From: Hyaloscypha bicolor E
Lineage: Eukaryota > Ascomycota > Leotiomycetes > Helotiales > Hyaloscyphaceae
Length of the DNA: 64,000 nucleotides
Direction: 5' to 3'
Assembly (NCBI RefSeq): GCF_002865645.1
Contig: NW_020194628.1
Span: 248,001-312,000 of the forward strand
Shown piece after piece: positions 36,401 to 47,439 of this stretch. How positions within the stretch are numbered: the first letter of the stretch is position 1; each line of letters starts with the position of its first letter. A model generated the notes under the pieces. That model saw only the letters and a program-made list of their open reading frames with translations, ran no database searches and was not told the origin of the DNA. The position numbers and the translations under genes are program-made.

Positions 36401-37055
36401 TTTAAGTATATATTTGAATATTTCATTCTTATAGTTATTATTAGACTATATACGGATCGACTAAGATTCTATATAAATCTTTTAATCTATTTATAATTTC
36501 TTCTTAATTAATATTTATATAAGCCTATTTAGTAATAGCTTTATAATATATTAATAGATTTATTAAAAGTTATAGTATTATTTTAATAGGAATTAAGTTT
36601 AGGGTATACTTTACTATTATAACGTACTTTTTAGTAATATAAGTACTAAAAAACTCGAATAATATTACTCTTATATGATTTTATTAATTAATTACCAAAA
36701 AAAAGTAATTAGCCGGCTTCTTAGTTATTTTAATAATTTAATTTTCTTATTTCTAATCTCGGAAACATTAAGGAAGTCATTAGACCCTATTAATAGTATT
36801 ATCCTAGAAGGGCTTATAGCCTGTAGTTACCTGACTATAATAATTTGTAATAAATACTCAATTTTATATTATACTACCCGGCCTAATTTTGGCACGATTT
36901 CATATAGTAGTATGGGCTCTCACTTCGTTAATTAGACAAGTAAGCAGCCTTACTATTATTGCGTTATCTAAGCCGAAAGTCACGTGTGGGTGCTATACCC
37001 CTAATTAGGAATTCTGCCTTGGGGAGGAGGGGGGGGGTGGTGCGGGGCGCCAGTG

Positions 37056-37108
37056 CGAAAATCAGAAAATCAGAAAATCACTTTTCGCTTCTCGGATTTG
37101 TCCGCTAG
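37056..37108 (-). repeat. Right terminal inverted repeat of the 8.87-kb element
   Basis: Exact inverse complement of 28234-28286, with the GAAAATCA triple repeat at 37057-37080. The C-terminal exon of the sugar transporter resumes 22 bp further on. Confidence 0.93.
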
Positions 37109-37130
37109 CTAGCTGTGGGCCTCAGTACAG

Positions 37131-37922
37131 ATGCGTGACCAGATTACATGGGAGAAGGAAAACGAACTCAGTTCCCTCATGGGCATCCTTCGCAAGCCTT
37201 CCTACCGCAAGCGACTCCTCCTAGGCTGCTTCAGTCACATTGGTCAGCAGATCTCTGGTATTTCAGCCATCAACTATTACCAGACGAAAATGTATCGTAG
37301 TCTTGGTATCAAAGGTGTTACTGTTCTTGCCCTCGCTGGCGTCTGGGGTATTACTGGACCCTTGGCCAACATCTTTTGCCTGATGTTCATCATCGACAGG
37401 TTCAACCGTCGTGTCGTTCTAATGACAGGATCCCTTGCCATGGCTGCCGATATTGCTATCGTTATGGCGTTAGTTGCGGTATATGGCGGTGGGCCCGACG
37501 TCGCCGCCAACGGGATTGGCATCTTCTTCCTGATTTCCTTTGGCATCATCTTCTCACTTTCTTGGAACTCCGGAACTCCGCTCTATTGCACCGAGATCTT
37601 CCCCACGCAAATCCGTGCCACCGGTGGTGCCATAGCCACCTTCTGCAGCTTCGTCATCCAGGTTGTGCTTGCCCAGGCATCGCCCTCTGCTCTCCAGAAC
37701 ATCGGCTGGCGCTACTACTTTGTCTTCATCGTATGCAACTTGGTTACTGCGGCGATTGTATACTTCTTCCTGCCGGAAACCAGGGGAATGACTCTGGAGG
37801 AGATCAGCGAGGTGTTTGGCGATGTCTTTGTCGCCGTTCACATGAATGAGCCACTCAAGATCGAGCTCACAGAGAATGTGACGGTCGCTGAGCATACAGA
37901 GGATATTACCCCGAAGGTATAA
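37131..37922 (+). pseudogene. MFS sugar transporter, 3' part (split by transposon)
   Basis: Encodes helices 7-12 of the porter that begins at 27430. The frame opens right after a good acceptor (CTCAGTACAG at 37121-37130) and begins MRDQITWEKENEL. Motifs: GQQISGISAINYYQTKMY in helix 7, IIDRFNRR in the loop after helix 8, and PETRGMTLEEISEVF at the end of helix 12, all hallmarks of the sugar porter family. Codon use and integrity look normal, with no stop or frameshift over 263 codons. Without the transposon, the intron 28213-28237 plus 37109-37130 would be about 47 nt. The first two bases of that intron now read AT. The half could only be expressed separately from an internal start, which is unlikely to make a working carrier. 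Confidence 0.9.
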
Positions 37923-38172
37923 GTATGGCAATAATCGCTGCATGCAGTGCAGCCATGGAACTGAAGAGGTAGTCGTACAGAAAGGGCTGAGGGTGCGGTT
38001 TTCAGTGGTGGACAATATAATAATTTCGGTGAAAATGAGATAGCATTATAATAACAAATTTGAATAACGTCATCTATTGAATCTCAATGTTATGCAAAAA
38101 TATCTATCCTCTGAAAGATTGAGTGCTGAGAGTTTCTCTCGGATACTTCGTGGTGACACTTGGAGCTTACTT

Positions 38173-38323
38173 TATCCCTTCGTCTGGCGAGACATAGTCC
38201 ACGCTAGCAAGGGGGCCTGGCTCAGACTGGAAAGTCGTAGCTTTGGTTAGTCATTCATTGCCTTTTCGCCCTGTGCCAGGCCCCCTTGCTAGCGTGGACT
38301 ATGTCTCGCCAGACGAAGGGATA
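38173..38323. repeat. Perfect 49-bp inverted repeat with 53-nt loop
   Basis: Positions 38173-38221 (starting TATCCCTTCGTCTGGCGAGA) are the exact inverse complement of 38275-38323. It lies between the convergent ends of the sugar transporter and the XlnR-like regulator. GC content is normal and no decay is visible, so it is either young or maintained. Confidence 0.92.
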
Positions 38324-38573
38324 GCCACACTACTGGTAAGACCCACTTCACCAGATTAACATTAGGCGAAGTACTCCCTTTTGCCTGTTCTACACGCACG
38401 GTCTCAGAAGATATACAACCTTTGGAACATCCCCCTCCCCCTTTCATAAGCTTAAGCAAAATTTGTACACGAACAGTAAACAAGTATACCTTGAGGGCGA
38501 TAATAAAACGTTGATTATAGGTATTAATTATTAATTTGCCCACTAAAACACCTCGCCCCTTTTGAGTTTCTCA

Positions 38574-41500
38574 TCAAACTCCAAGTCCCATGCCATTCCC
38601 AGCCCAACGATACAATGCCAAAACCTCTCGCTGGCGCTTCATTTCGTCCTCGGATAACTTACTATTGCGGCCCTTTGCCATCGCAATTGTGGAACGCATG
38701 AGCTTTCGGTACTTCCCCTGCAGAATATTCAATTAGCCTCAGGTAAACAGAGTCAGAGGCCGACAGCTGAGATAATAACATCAGGAAAGTACTAACCTGG
38801 TAGTCCGTATGGAGAGTGACAACGCAGATCTCATGGGCCCGAACAAAGCTCTCACACGCTTTCAACACCTCTGGACTAGTGGTCCTTTGACACCTTGCAG
38901 CAACAACGAAAGGTATGAAACTACCTTGTAAGAGGTAAATTCCCAACAGATAAGGATTGAAACTGAAATCCAAGTCAAACTCGAGAATGTTGTCCAGGGC
39001 ATTAGCAGCGGCAATGACATGGTTTAAAGTTTGGAAGAACGACGGCTGAGATATCCACGAGCTGTCCTCGTCCTCGAAGAGAGAAATGAGATCCCATCTT
39101 CCGTGGAGAAGAATGTACATCACGTGCACAAAGAAGTTGCCGTAGGCGGCGACGGTATGTTTTTGGAGGTCGAAGTCGGACTCATGCTGTGCATGGTGTT
39201 CCTCTAGTCGCTCGGGAATGTTTGAAGAGAATCTGACGTCCGAACTTCCCTCAGATATCTCATTTTCGCCGTAAGTACCGGAGTGCTTGTTGGTGAGCTC
39301 GTTCAAACTATGCCGGTACGTTTCCAATTGCTGGCTCACTTCCTGAATGAAGCGACTTTGAATATCATCTCCTCGGTATATCTTTCCCAGATGAGGGTGC
39401 CCTCTAGCATGTTGAAAGTCGATTATCTGGCCCAAGATCGACATTAACGGAATAAAGAATGCAAAAGTTCCTTGAGTAAGTTCCTGTACGCTGAAGACTT
39501 TGTGCGCGCCTTGAGAGTTGCTCCATTGCTGCAATCCAGTAAGCGCTCTCTCATTCTCGGAGTAGACTTCTGGTGTCTGCCAGCGAACATCTAGGTCTGG
39601 AAAGAGCATCCCCTCGCAATCCACTTCACGGATGACAAGAGGACTGTTGAAAGAGAGTGCGAGATGACGATCCAGAATATATAAAGTCCACCATACTCTC
39701 CGCCTTTCTTCTCGTTCTTCGGCAGTATGGAAAGTTTGGGAATTACCCAACGTTAGATGCCAAGGCGCTGATGGAAAGACCACTTCATTAGTCATATTTC
39801 GTAGTAATGGACCTGGAGCAGCGAATACAAATGGAGAGTCATCGCTGTACCATGTTGTATCACCCCCTTTGTTAGAAAATCCGCTCCACTGATCGTTCTG
39901 CGTAGGAATGTCCTTGAATTGGACCGAGGACGTTGATGCTTCGTGATTGAGCCTCAGTTCTTTGGCGAGTTGCAGAGCTGAATGCCACCATCGAAAACTG
40001 GCTGATTTGTACCTGCCTGCTGAAACCACAGTAGCAAGATGCACAAATGTAATAACATCGTCAAAGGATCCTGTAGCGTTTGAGGCTCCACCGTCAGCAT
40101 GCCAACGGAGATAGCTGTGCTCCGTTAATGGCAGCCCATTGCGAGCCTCCCCAGCATTTTGTACCTGGACAGCAGGTTGTAGAAATGTCAAAGTAAGCTC
40201 CAGAAGCGTCTGACAAACTCTTGACCGTGTTGTAGGCGACAATGAAGAAAATGGTTCCTCCGTCGTTTCTGCAGTCACCCAAAGCATGCTTGAGAGTAGA
40301 GCAGGGCTACACTTCCGAGGTGTGTCGGATCGCAAAAATGAATGGCGTCGTAGCATATGTCCGAGCAAAAAAGGCGAAGATGGAACATAACCTCCAGGGA
40401 TAGTTGAAAAGTAGCCTTCGAGAAGATTGCATGCTAATGGGACTGTGAGCGGGTGCGTCATATAAGGCACTAATGGTAGTAGAACAGGATATTTCAGCTC
40501 TGGCTGAGCTCCCATAGAGCATTGCGTCTGCAACCTAGGATTCGGTCCCTGGAGGTTCGGATCCAATGCATCGTCACTTATTGGAGAATACAATCCGGGT
40601 AAACCGCTAATACCTAGCTCCATTGTTGCTGGCAGCGCCTCACTCTGAATTGTGATGCTGCTTTGGATGTCATTTGAACTAGGAGCAAGACCTGGAGGTC
40701 TATTATCCAGACTATTGTGTGCGTTGTGCCCTTGCAGTGCAAAACCTTGCGACAGATCCACGGTATTTGAAGGCATATTTCCCATCGATTCTATAAAAGA
40801 ATCGAGCCGATCTCGCTCATCTTGGTAATACTCAAAATTCGAAGAATTCTGCAGATGCTGAGGCGGGACCATACTGGGGTCATCAGAAATGGAAGAGCCA
40901 TCATCATCTGCACGGTCACCACGAGGGCCTGGATTCGGTGAAAGCTCTTGAAAGTGGGCTGATGAAGCAGCCTCATCCATGATCGCAACGGTGGCGGGAC
41001 GTTTATGCTGCCGGGTTATGGTGATAGCTGCGGATTTCATTGAAACTCTCGCTCTCTTTTTCCGAGGACGCATATAAGCGCAGTCCATTTCGAAATCTGT
41101 TGGTAGCAAAATACACTTAGCATGTGTTACAGAGGGGATCTCGTCTAGATAATTCGGCAGATTGCAGAGCAAAAGAACATGCCGAAGGGGGAGGCTAACC
41201 AATACATCTGGCACATGGCTGTTGTCCATCGCATTTCATCCTGGAAGCATTACACTGGTCGCACGCTCGACTGATTCTCTTTGTGCGCATTCGATGTACA
41301 CCCCTCTTTGCAGGCTTGGGGTCCTGGCGCACATCGAGGTCTCTGTCGCCGGGTAGTGTTGCAGGCCAAGCGGTGCCACAGATGTCCTGATATTCTTCTG
41401 GTAATGAGGAATGTGCCGACCCATCTTCACCTGAATCTTGATGACGGTCTCGGACTTCGATCTGCGTCATAAAATCCCTCCGGTTCATCTGGTCCACCTC

Positions 41501-41629
41501 GGTGTTCTGTGGCTCCCAGCCAGTAGCAGTAGCAGTGTTGACAGCCCAAATTTGGCTGACAGCAGCGCCCGCGGTATCTGCAACATCTGCAACGTAGGTG
41601 AATCCACGCGAGCCCATTTGTGCGGACAT
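38574..41629 (-). CDS. XlnR/Xyr1-like Zn2Cys6 transcriptional activator
   Basis: Nuclear regulator of the xylanolytic-activator type. Exons 41629-41200, 41096-38797 and 38717-38574 join to 957 aa, near XlnR's usual size. The first splice completes the binuclear zinc cluster: RISRACDQCNASRMKCDG and then QQPCARC-IDFEMDC, with correct C6 spacing, followed by a basic PRKKRARVS. RISRACDQCN...KCDGQ.PCA.CI matches the XlnR signature closely. The fungal transcription factor domain starts KYPVLLPLVPYM and includes SLDDVITFVHLATVVSA-like text (FDDVITFVHLATVVSAGRYK). The last exon codes GKYRKLMRSTIAMAKG, again XlnR-like. The zinc-domain linker and middle are diverged, so it is probably a paralogue rather than the main XlnR. 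The adjacent transporter and alpha-xylosidase suggest local pathway control. Confidence 0.92.
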
Positions 41630-42507
41630 GTGAGGGCCTTGGTCGAGGATGCCGGGACGACTGGTGCGACTTACGGTAGAGGTATCGGACCATTAATATC
41701 GAGAAAACCCAGTACCATAGATAGGAACGGCAGGGTACGGCAGTCTCCGGTGGGATACAACTAGGCAAGTCAAACGTGGAGGGAGATGAAGCAACGTTTA
41801 ATCGAGTTGGGCGGCGAAGCTGTGAAGTGCAGGGAGCAAAAACGCCGGTACCCCGTACCCCGCATCTCCCATGATGGGGCGGGTGGAGAAGGTATGTCAG
41901 ATTGACTGATACCAGAGCAGGGTATATCAGATTTTCCGCCCACGGGGCCTCTGCTGGCACTGTAAGGAATTGAGGAAGCCCCTCCCCTGTACCTCGTGCA
42001 GGGCGGTAAAAACAGTCATTCGTGCGCTTTGACTGTGGCGCAAGCAAAACAGAGAGTTCATCTTTCGTATCCGGATCTTTTCCTTCAGAGTTGAGAAAGG
42101 AGACTGCTCAAGCTGAGTAAGTTCCCTTGGCCCCGCCTTGGCCTCTGCCTGAAATTTCATTCCCAGTTTACCATTCATACTCTCGCCCCTGTAATAACTT
42201 CTAGTTCCGGCTAGATTGACGTTCGCATGTTTCACCTGTCGCTAACGGCTGAAGGAGGGAAGATACCGAGGCCTCCAATGCCTGTACTGCCAAACCTCGA
42301 TTTTTCATGGCATTTGCACATTGCACATTGCGCATTCGCATGTTGCACTTGAATTTTGAGATTTTTAAATAAAGTAATTATTCAAATTCCTATTAATTCA
42401 TTTAATTCTTTATTAAATTCTCTATTAATTAATAAAGGCTATTTTAAAAAATTCTTATATAAGTAATTAAATTTAATATTTTCTTAAATAAAGGCAAAGA
42501 AAAGTCG
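41630..42507. other. Upstream region of the XlnR-like gene, turning AT-rich
   Basis: Promoter side up to about 42.3 kb; short open frames here show no family features. A run of short GCACATTGC-like words occurs at 42313-42350, then an AT-rich patch of about 150 bp. No gene supported. Confidence 0.4.
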
Positions 42508-42552
42508 AGGGTGTACGAGCCAGAGTGCACGAGCCTTCGGGGTGCACGAGCC
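42508..42552. repeat. Three copies of GTGCACGAGCC
   Basis: GTGTACGAGCC at 42511-42521, GTGCACGAGCC at 42525-42535 and GTGCACGAGCC at 42542-42552, spaced 14 and 17 bp apart. They sit as a GC-rich island between AT-rich stretches, as the end of a transposon might. Confidence 0.7.
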
Positions 42553-43218
42553 TTTGCGGCCGCTTCGCTTAAATTTTACTAGGGTCTCCCCAGAAATCTT
42601 TCTCTTCTATACTAAGCTTATTAAAGCTCTTATTATACTTATTGTTGCATAGAAACTGCAGGCTAGTCACGTGAGCCACGCACATGTAACTATGCACACT
42701 GTATTTAGCTCTGGCCATTAGTGCCATACCTCTCTTCCTTCCAGAATCTGAATATATTATAATATAACCGCATTTTAATATAATACTTATAATTATATAA
42801 ATTATAATTAATATATATATAAGAATTTAAATGGCTTTAAAAAGTTAAGAATTATAAAAGTTAGACTTAAAGATCCTGAGAACTTAGGAAATAGCCTCAA
42901 ATTTCTAAGCGAGAAAATAGTATTTGTTATGTTGTTATGATATACGGTACTGTAATGGGGATATAAAACACGGAGTAATATATAGAGTGTAGAATGGGCT
43001 TCCACAGCGTGGGATTACAGCGTACGAGTGAGGCGTGAAATTAGAGAGTGAAGGTTGGTTGATTTCTAAACTAAGAAGGAAAGAGGGGTAATATATAAGC
43101 GGGTTGCGGACTGCGGACGTCCGGAGGTCACATGACCGCGCCACGTGACCAATAGGGGTAAAATCCCCACCACAGTACTAGTAGGGGTTAGACTAGAACT
43201 AGCGAGGCATCTGGCATC
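42553..43218. other. Mixed AT-rich spacer
   Basis: Alternating AT-rich and normal sequence without a supported gene. Several CACGTG-type words appear near 42669, 43128 and 43141. Confidence 0.35.
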
Positions 43219-43398
43219 TGTAGTCACCTGATGGTTACACGTGACCCCGAGCTTAAGCTAGCACGTGGGCCCGTGCGTAGCTCGCGATTATTTAGATCCG
43301 AGGCTCCTTCGAGATCCTCTTCTCTCTTTAGCTTTGAATCGTCGAAATAGAGACAGTCTAACCACGCCTTCCAGGCCCCAGATCTTGTACTCGTGACA
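43219..43398 (+). repeat. Possible LTR heading the second AT-rich block
   Basis: A 180-bp segment begins TGTAGTCACC and ends CTCGTGACA, so it has TG...CA ends. It is GC-balanced while the 2 kb after it is AT-rich and ORF-free, as expected for an LTR followed by a RIP-mutated internal region. No second copy is seen in the window. Confidence 0.35.
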
Positions 43399-45370
43399 GT
43401 ATTAAAGGAAGAACTTCAAAATTTGATAAATAAAAAAAATCTGATTAAAAGAATTCTAATTAATCTAAATTAAAAAGAATAATTAGAAAAGTATATAAGC
43501 TATTTACAAGCTTATAAATATCTTATACTATAAGTAATTTATTATATAAGAAGTAATAAATACTAGATAAAGAATTATAATATTTAATTATATAAGAAAA
43601 TACTTCTACTAGAATTAAAAATTATAGTAAATAAGAATAATAAAAAAGTCAGAATTTATATAATTAATAATTCTAATAGCTATAATTCTAATAGAGGCTA
43701 TAATTCTAATTACTTAATTAGATCTTATAGCTCTAATTCTAATTCGGATTCGGATTTAGAGAAACTAGTATATTAAAAACTAGTAAAATATATAAATAGG
43801 GAATACCGGAAATAGAATATATAAGATTATATAATTTATAAGCTATAAAAGGCCTGTTTTTTAATCTAAAAGTATTCGAAATAAGCTTTCCTAAAAGAAA
43901 AAATAATATTATATTCTATTACTTTACTAGTAAATTTAGTATTATATAATTATATAATTATATAATAATATATATAACTAGAGCTTTTTTCTTTAATTTA
44001 GAATTCTCGAATTAAAAGCTATTCTATTTTACTTTTTAAGTCTAGAAATCCGGTTTTATAATATTTATAAGCTTTCTAGTATTTTAAATATCTTTATAAA
44101 TATTAGATATTCTAAAGCCTTTATAGGCTATTATTATTATATAATAAAAGCATTTAATAGCTTATTTTAATTAGTAGTATTTCTTTATTATTTTAGAATA
44201 TTTAAAATTCAAATATTTTTTATTAGTTTATATAACTAATAGTATTTATAAATATTATTTGACTTTTATAAACTTCTAATATTTTAAAGCTTTTATAAGT
44301 TATTATTTATATAATAAAAACTATTATTTATTACTTTTATTATTAAATATTTTAAAGTCTTTTTAGGCTATTATGTTTTATTATTATTTAATAAAAGCTA
44401 TTATTTATTATTATTACTAATTGAAATTTCCTTATTATTTTAAAATATTCGGGATCTAAATACTTTTTATTAGCCTATATAGCTAATAGTATTTATAGAT
44501 ATTATAAAGCCTTTATAAGCTTTATTTATTAGCTTTATAATTTATAAAAGCTTTTGTTTTTATAAGTATTATAAGCTTTTATAGGCTTTATTTATTAGCT
44601 TTATTATATATAAAAACTTTTCTTTTTTATTTATTTATTTAAAAATAATAGTTAAATAGAAATTAAAAGCTTCTATTTTATTTCTTTATAAAGAATTTCC
44701 GGGATTTTTAAAGAAAAATAAATTCTAATATTATAAGCCAGGCTTTTAATATAAAAAAAGACTAGTAATTCTTAATATAAGAAGAATTTATTAAAAAAAA
44801 GAAGCTAAAAGTAAATTCTAATTTTAAAGAAATAAAAAAATATAATTATATAAGAATAAGTTTATAAGATCTAATATAAGTATTATATATTAAATATAAA
44901 AACCAGATTTTAATTTACTATAATTATATTAATAATAATATTATAATTTATACCAAAAAATAATTAAAGTTATAATAATAAATATTATATAAATATTATA
45001 AATTAATTTTAGCTAAGATTTAAATCAAGCTTAGTATTTTAATAGTTTTGGGTATATTTATTTATTTATTATTATTATTTCTTTTTTCTTTTCTTTTTAG
45101 CTTTAAATTTAAATCCGATATAATTATATTATAATTAAGTTATAAAATATCTATTATATTTATTTTAAATATAAATTAAATATAAATTCTAATATTCTTA
45201 TTTAAAGCTTTTATTAGCTAGAGTTCCCTATTTAAGCTTAGTAAAGAAATAATATTAATATAATTATATAGAGTAGATTATATTATATTATTATATATTC
45301 AAGCCTTAAATTATATAATTTTGCTATTTTTATAGTATAATATTTCTAGATTAAGCTACCAGTTAAATTA
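43399..45370. repeat. AT-rich, ORF-free block (RIP-like)
   Basis: Almost 2 kb of A/T-dominated sequence with repeated words such as AAAGCCTTTATAAGC and AATAGTATTTATA between 44050 and 44600, and no open frame. It ends abruptly near 45370, where GC-balanced sequence resumes. Likely a degraded transposon. Confidence 0.7.
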
Positions 45371-46617
45371 TAACTTTACGGCAGGATTTGGAGCTAATAG
45401 TAAATACCGAGGCACCTGCTTCTCCACTATTATTTTGGACTTCAACGCCACGGGTCTCGTTATATATAACTGAGAAGCTGGGGTCAAGTTACGCTCGGCG
45501 AGGCTGGGGATATCGCTTGAAGCAAGAAGGGTGTTCTATTGGAGCAAAAGAGCGAGATGTCCCGCAGAAAACGTGGCACAGAAATCAAGCTTCACACCAT
45601 CCAAATCTGCTTTGCGAACGAACCGTAGCCCGGCGTCGCGAAGAGCCGGAGAAGCGTGAAGGCTGAGCCACTGAGCAAAGGCCAGGGAGCCACGTCCCGG
45701 CAAGTGGACTTCCGTGACGCCGGATGGCTGTTCCTATGGGTCTCCCTGGTCAATTTCACCCATTCAGGAGCTCCAGGCGGATTACAAGCCGTGAAGAGCT
45801 GCCAACGAAGCAGAGTTGAGGCGTCAGATAGCACGTGATATACCCATTGTGGCTTGAGATTTCCCCTTCAAGCACTGGGGATCCTGGGAAGGGGCGTCCA
45901 GGGCGGCGAAGCCCGTTGGAGCTTCTCGATCTTTTAGGCAGGCGGTAGAGGCTGATTTGTCTTAGTTGTGCGTGAAGTTGACTAGGCCATTGGCGGTGGA
46001 TTGCCGAGGAAGCATTCGAGCGGCCGCATCAACAGGGGCCAAATTAAGCGCGCGGGTTTTATTATTAGCCGATCTATTTCCGCTTGTTTCAAGATCAAAT
46101 TAGATGTTCCGTCTTCCGGCGTCCGAGCTCCTACATCAACAACAACACCGATTATTTGCATTATTCAACGATCAATTCTGCCACGACATGAGACGAAGCA
46201 ACGATATTTTGGTGAGGATGATGCAGATTACTCCATTCTTCTATTCTGGAGACGATAGTCGGCTGCGCTGACTGAATGGCGTCAACTTTATTGATTCCGG
46301 TGGCACTGTAAGCAATCGTCAAATCCAAAACACCTGCCCAATTGCCCTACTGCCCTGCAAGCCACAACCAGCCGGCTGTGCAAGATGCGACTGCACTCTA
46401 ATATAGAAGGATTTTTCTGTACCACCACCTCCTGGCAACACCCATTTCCTGTCTGCGCGGCAAAGATATAAAGGTAGGCGAAGGTCCTGGGAATTAGATC
46501 CTTTTCCTTTCGTCGCATCAGCATCCCATTTATACCTTAATATCTCTCTCCTTCCGTCTTTATTCAAGCCGTACCTCGCATATTTCAACAACACTCTCTT
46601 GAAGATCTCAAGTCAAC
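45371..46617. other. Intergenic region upstream of the cupredoxin gene
   Basis: GC-balanced spacer. Short open frames on both strands near 45388-45838 lack motifs. The last 150 bp are pyrimidine-rich and carry TATAAAGG-like text near 46470, a reasonable promoter for the gene at 46618. Confidence 0.45.
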
Positions 46618-47439
46618 ATGTATTTCTCAACGGCTCACCTCGCCGCTGCCTCTGCTGCTCTCGCACAAGCTGCCATCACCATCCCCGTGCAAGTCGGCAA
46701 GGGTGGTGCCCTCACATTCGTGCCCAACGACATCAAAGCCAACGTCGGCGACTCTATCGAGTTCTCTTTCTTCCCCAAAGTACGCCCCCCTCCCTTTCCA
46801 TCTTCTCACCTCGTACATAAACTAATCCTCTCCCAGAACCACTCCGTAACCCAATCCTCCTTCGCCGATCCCTGCCATCCTCTCGCAGGCGGTTTCTTCT
46901 CCACCTTCATCCCCACAAACTCCTCCGAATCCAGCGAGACCTTCACAATCGTTGTCAACGACACCAAGCCGATTTGGATCTACTGCGCACAGACCGTTAA
47001 GTCCCATTGCCAGTCGGGCATGGTAGCTTCGATCAACGCCCCAGCGACGGGCAACACGCTCGCAGCATTCACATTGAAAGCCAGCAACGCTACAGACTCC
47101 ACCTCACCACCTAACACCGTACCGCTCGGAGGTATCTTGGCAGTGAAAGGAAAAGGAACGGGTGTCACAACTAGCATTGCAACCACTGTTACCACAACAG
47201 TGACGAGGGACGGAAGCACGTATGCTACCACTTATGCGACCGCTTATGGAACTACATATACTACCGATGCCACTCAGCAAGTTTCTACGTCCGGCGTGTC
47301 AGGAAGCTCGCCGACTAAGAGCTCCGGAGCCGGCTCCACGAGTGTGAGCACGACGGCCCAGCCGGGTGCTGCGACGGCACTGACTGCTAATGGTGCCATG
47401 GTCGGCGCGATGATGCTTGGCGCTCTGGCTATGTTGTAG
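46618..47439 (+). CDS. Secreted GPI-type cupredoxin-like (extracellular serine-rich) protein
   Basis: Exons 46618-46779 and 46837-47439 flank a 57-nt intron and give 254 aa. A signal peptide (MYFSTAHLAAASAALAQA) leads into a cupredoxin fold: VQVGKGGALTFVPNDIKANV, then after the splice NHSVTQSSFADPC with the ligand His, and IWIYCAQTVKSHCQSGM with Cys, His and Met in type-1 copper order. A Ser/Thr-rich linker with repeated TYATTYAT and TTYTT words follows, and a hydrophobic C-terminal tail (GAMVGAMMLGALAML) that looks like a GPI-attachment signal. Such proteins are common at fungal cell surfaces, and some are induced in plant-associated growth. Whether it binds copper is not shown. Confidence 0.92.
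   Translation: MYFSTAHLAAASAALAQAAITIPVQVGKGGALTFVPNDIKANVGDSIEFSFFPKVRPPPFPSSHLVHKLILSQNHSVTQSSFADPCHPLAGGFFSTFIPTNSSESSETFTIVVNDTKPIWIYCAQTVKSHCQSGMVASINAPATGNTLAAFTLKASNATDSTSPPNTVPLGGILAVKGKGTGVTTSIATTVTTTVTRDGSTYATTYATAYGTTYTTDATQQVSTSGVSGSSPTKSSGAGSTSVSTTAQPGAATALTANGAMVGAMMLGALAML

Larger units (their letters stand above)
28237..37105. mobile_element. Large TIR transposon (8.87 kb), RIP-decayed, inserted in sugar transporter
   Basis: The element is bounded by perfect 53-bp inverted repeats (28234-28286 and 37056-37108, counting the CTAG shared at both ends). The duplicated target is TA if the ends are GCGGACAAATCC, or CTAG if one base less; the palindrome prevents a choice. Subterminal GC-rich patches with C/G homopolymers follow on both sides. 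The interior is very AT-rich, poor in CpG and free of real ORFs, consistent with heavy RIP. One remnant of coding sequence may be the acidic tail at 28406-28546. A TA target would suit Tc1/mariner-type elements, but 8.9 kb is long for that group, so nested insertions or another superfamily are possible. Confidence 0.88.

Noticed and set aside
36675..36935. Open frame of 86 codons inside the large element
   Set aside because: Ile/Leu/Asn-rich as expected for AT-rich DNA; no motif.
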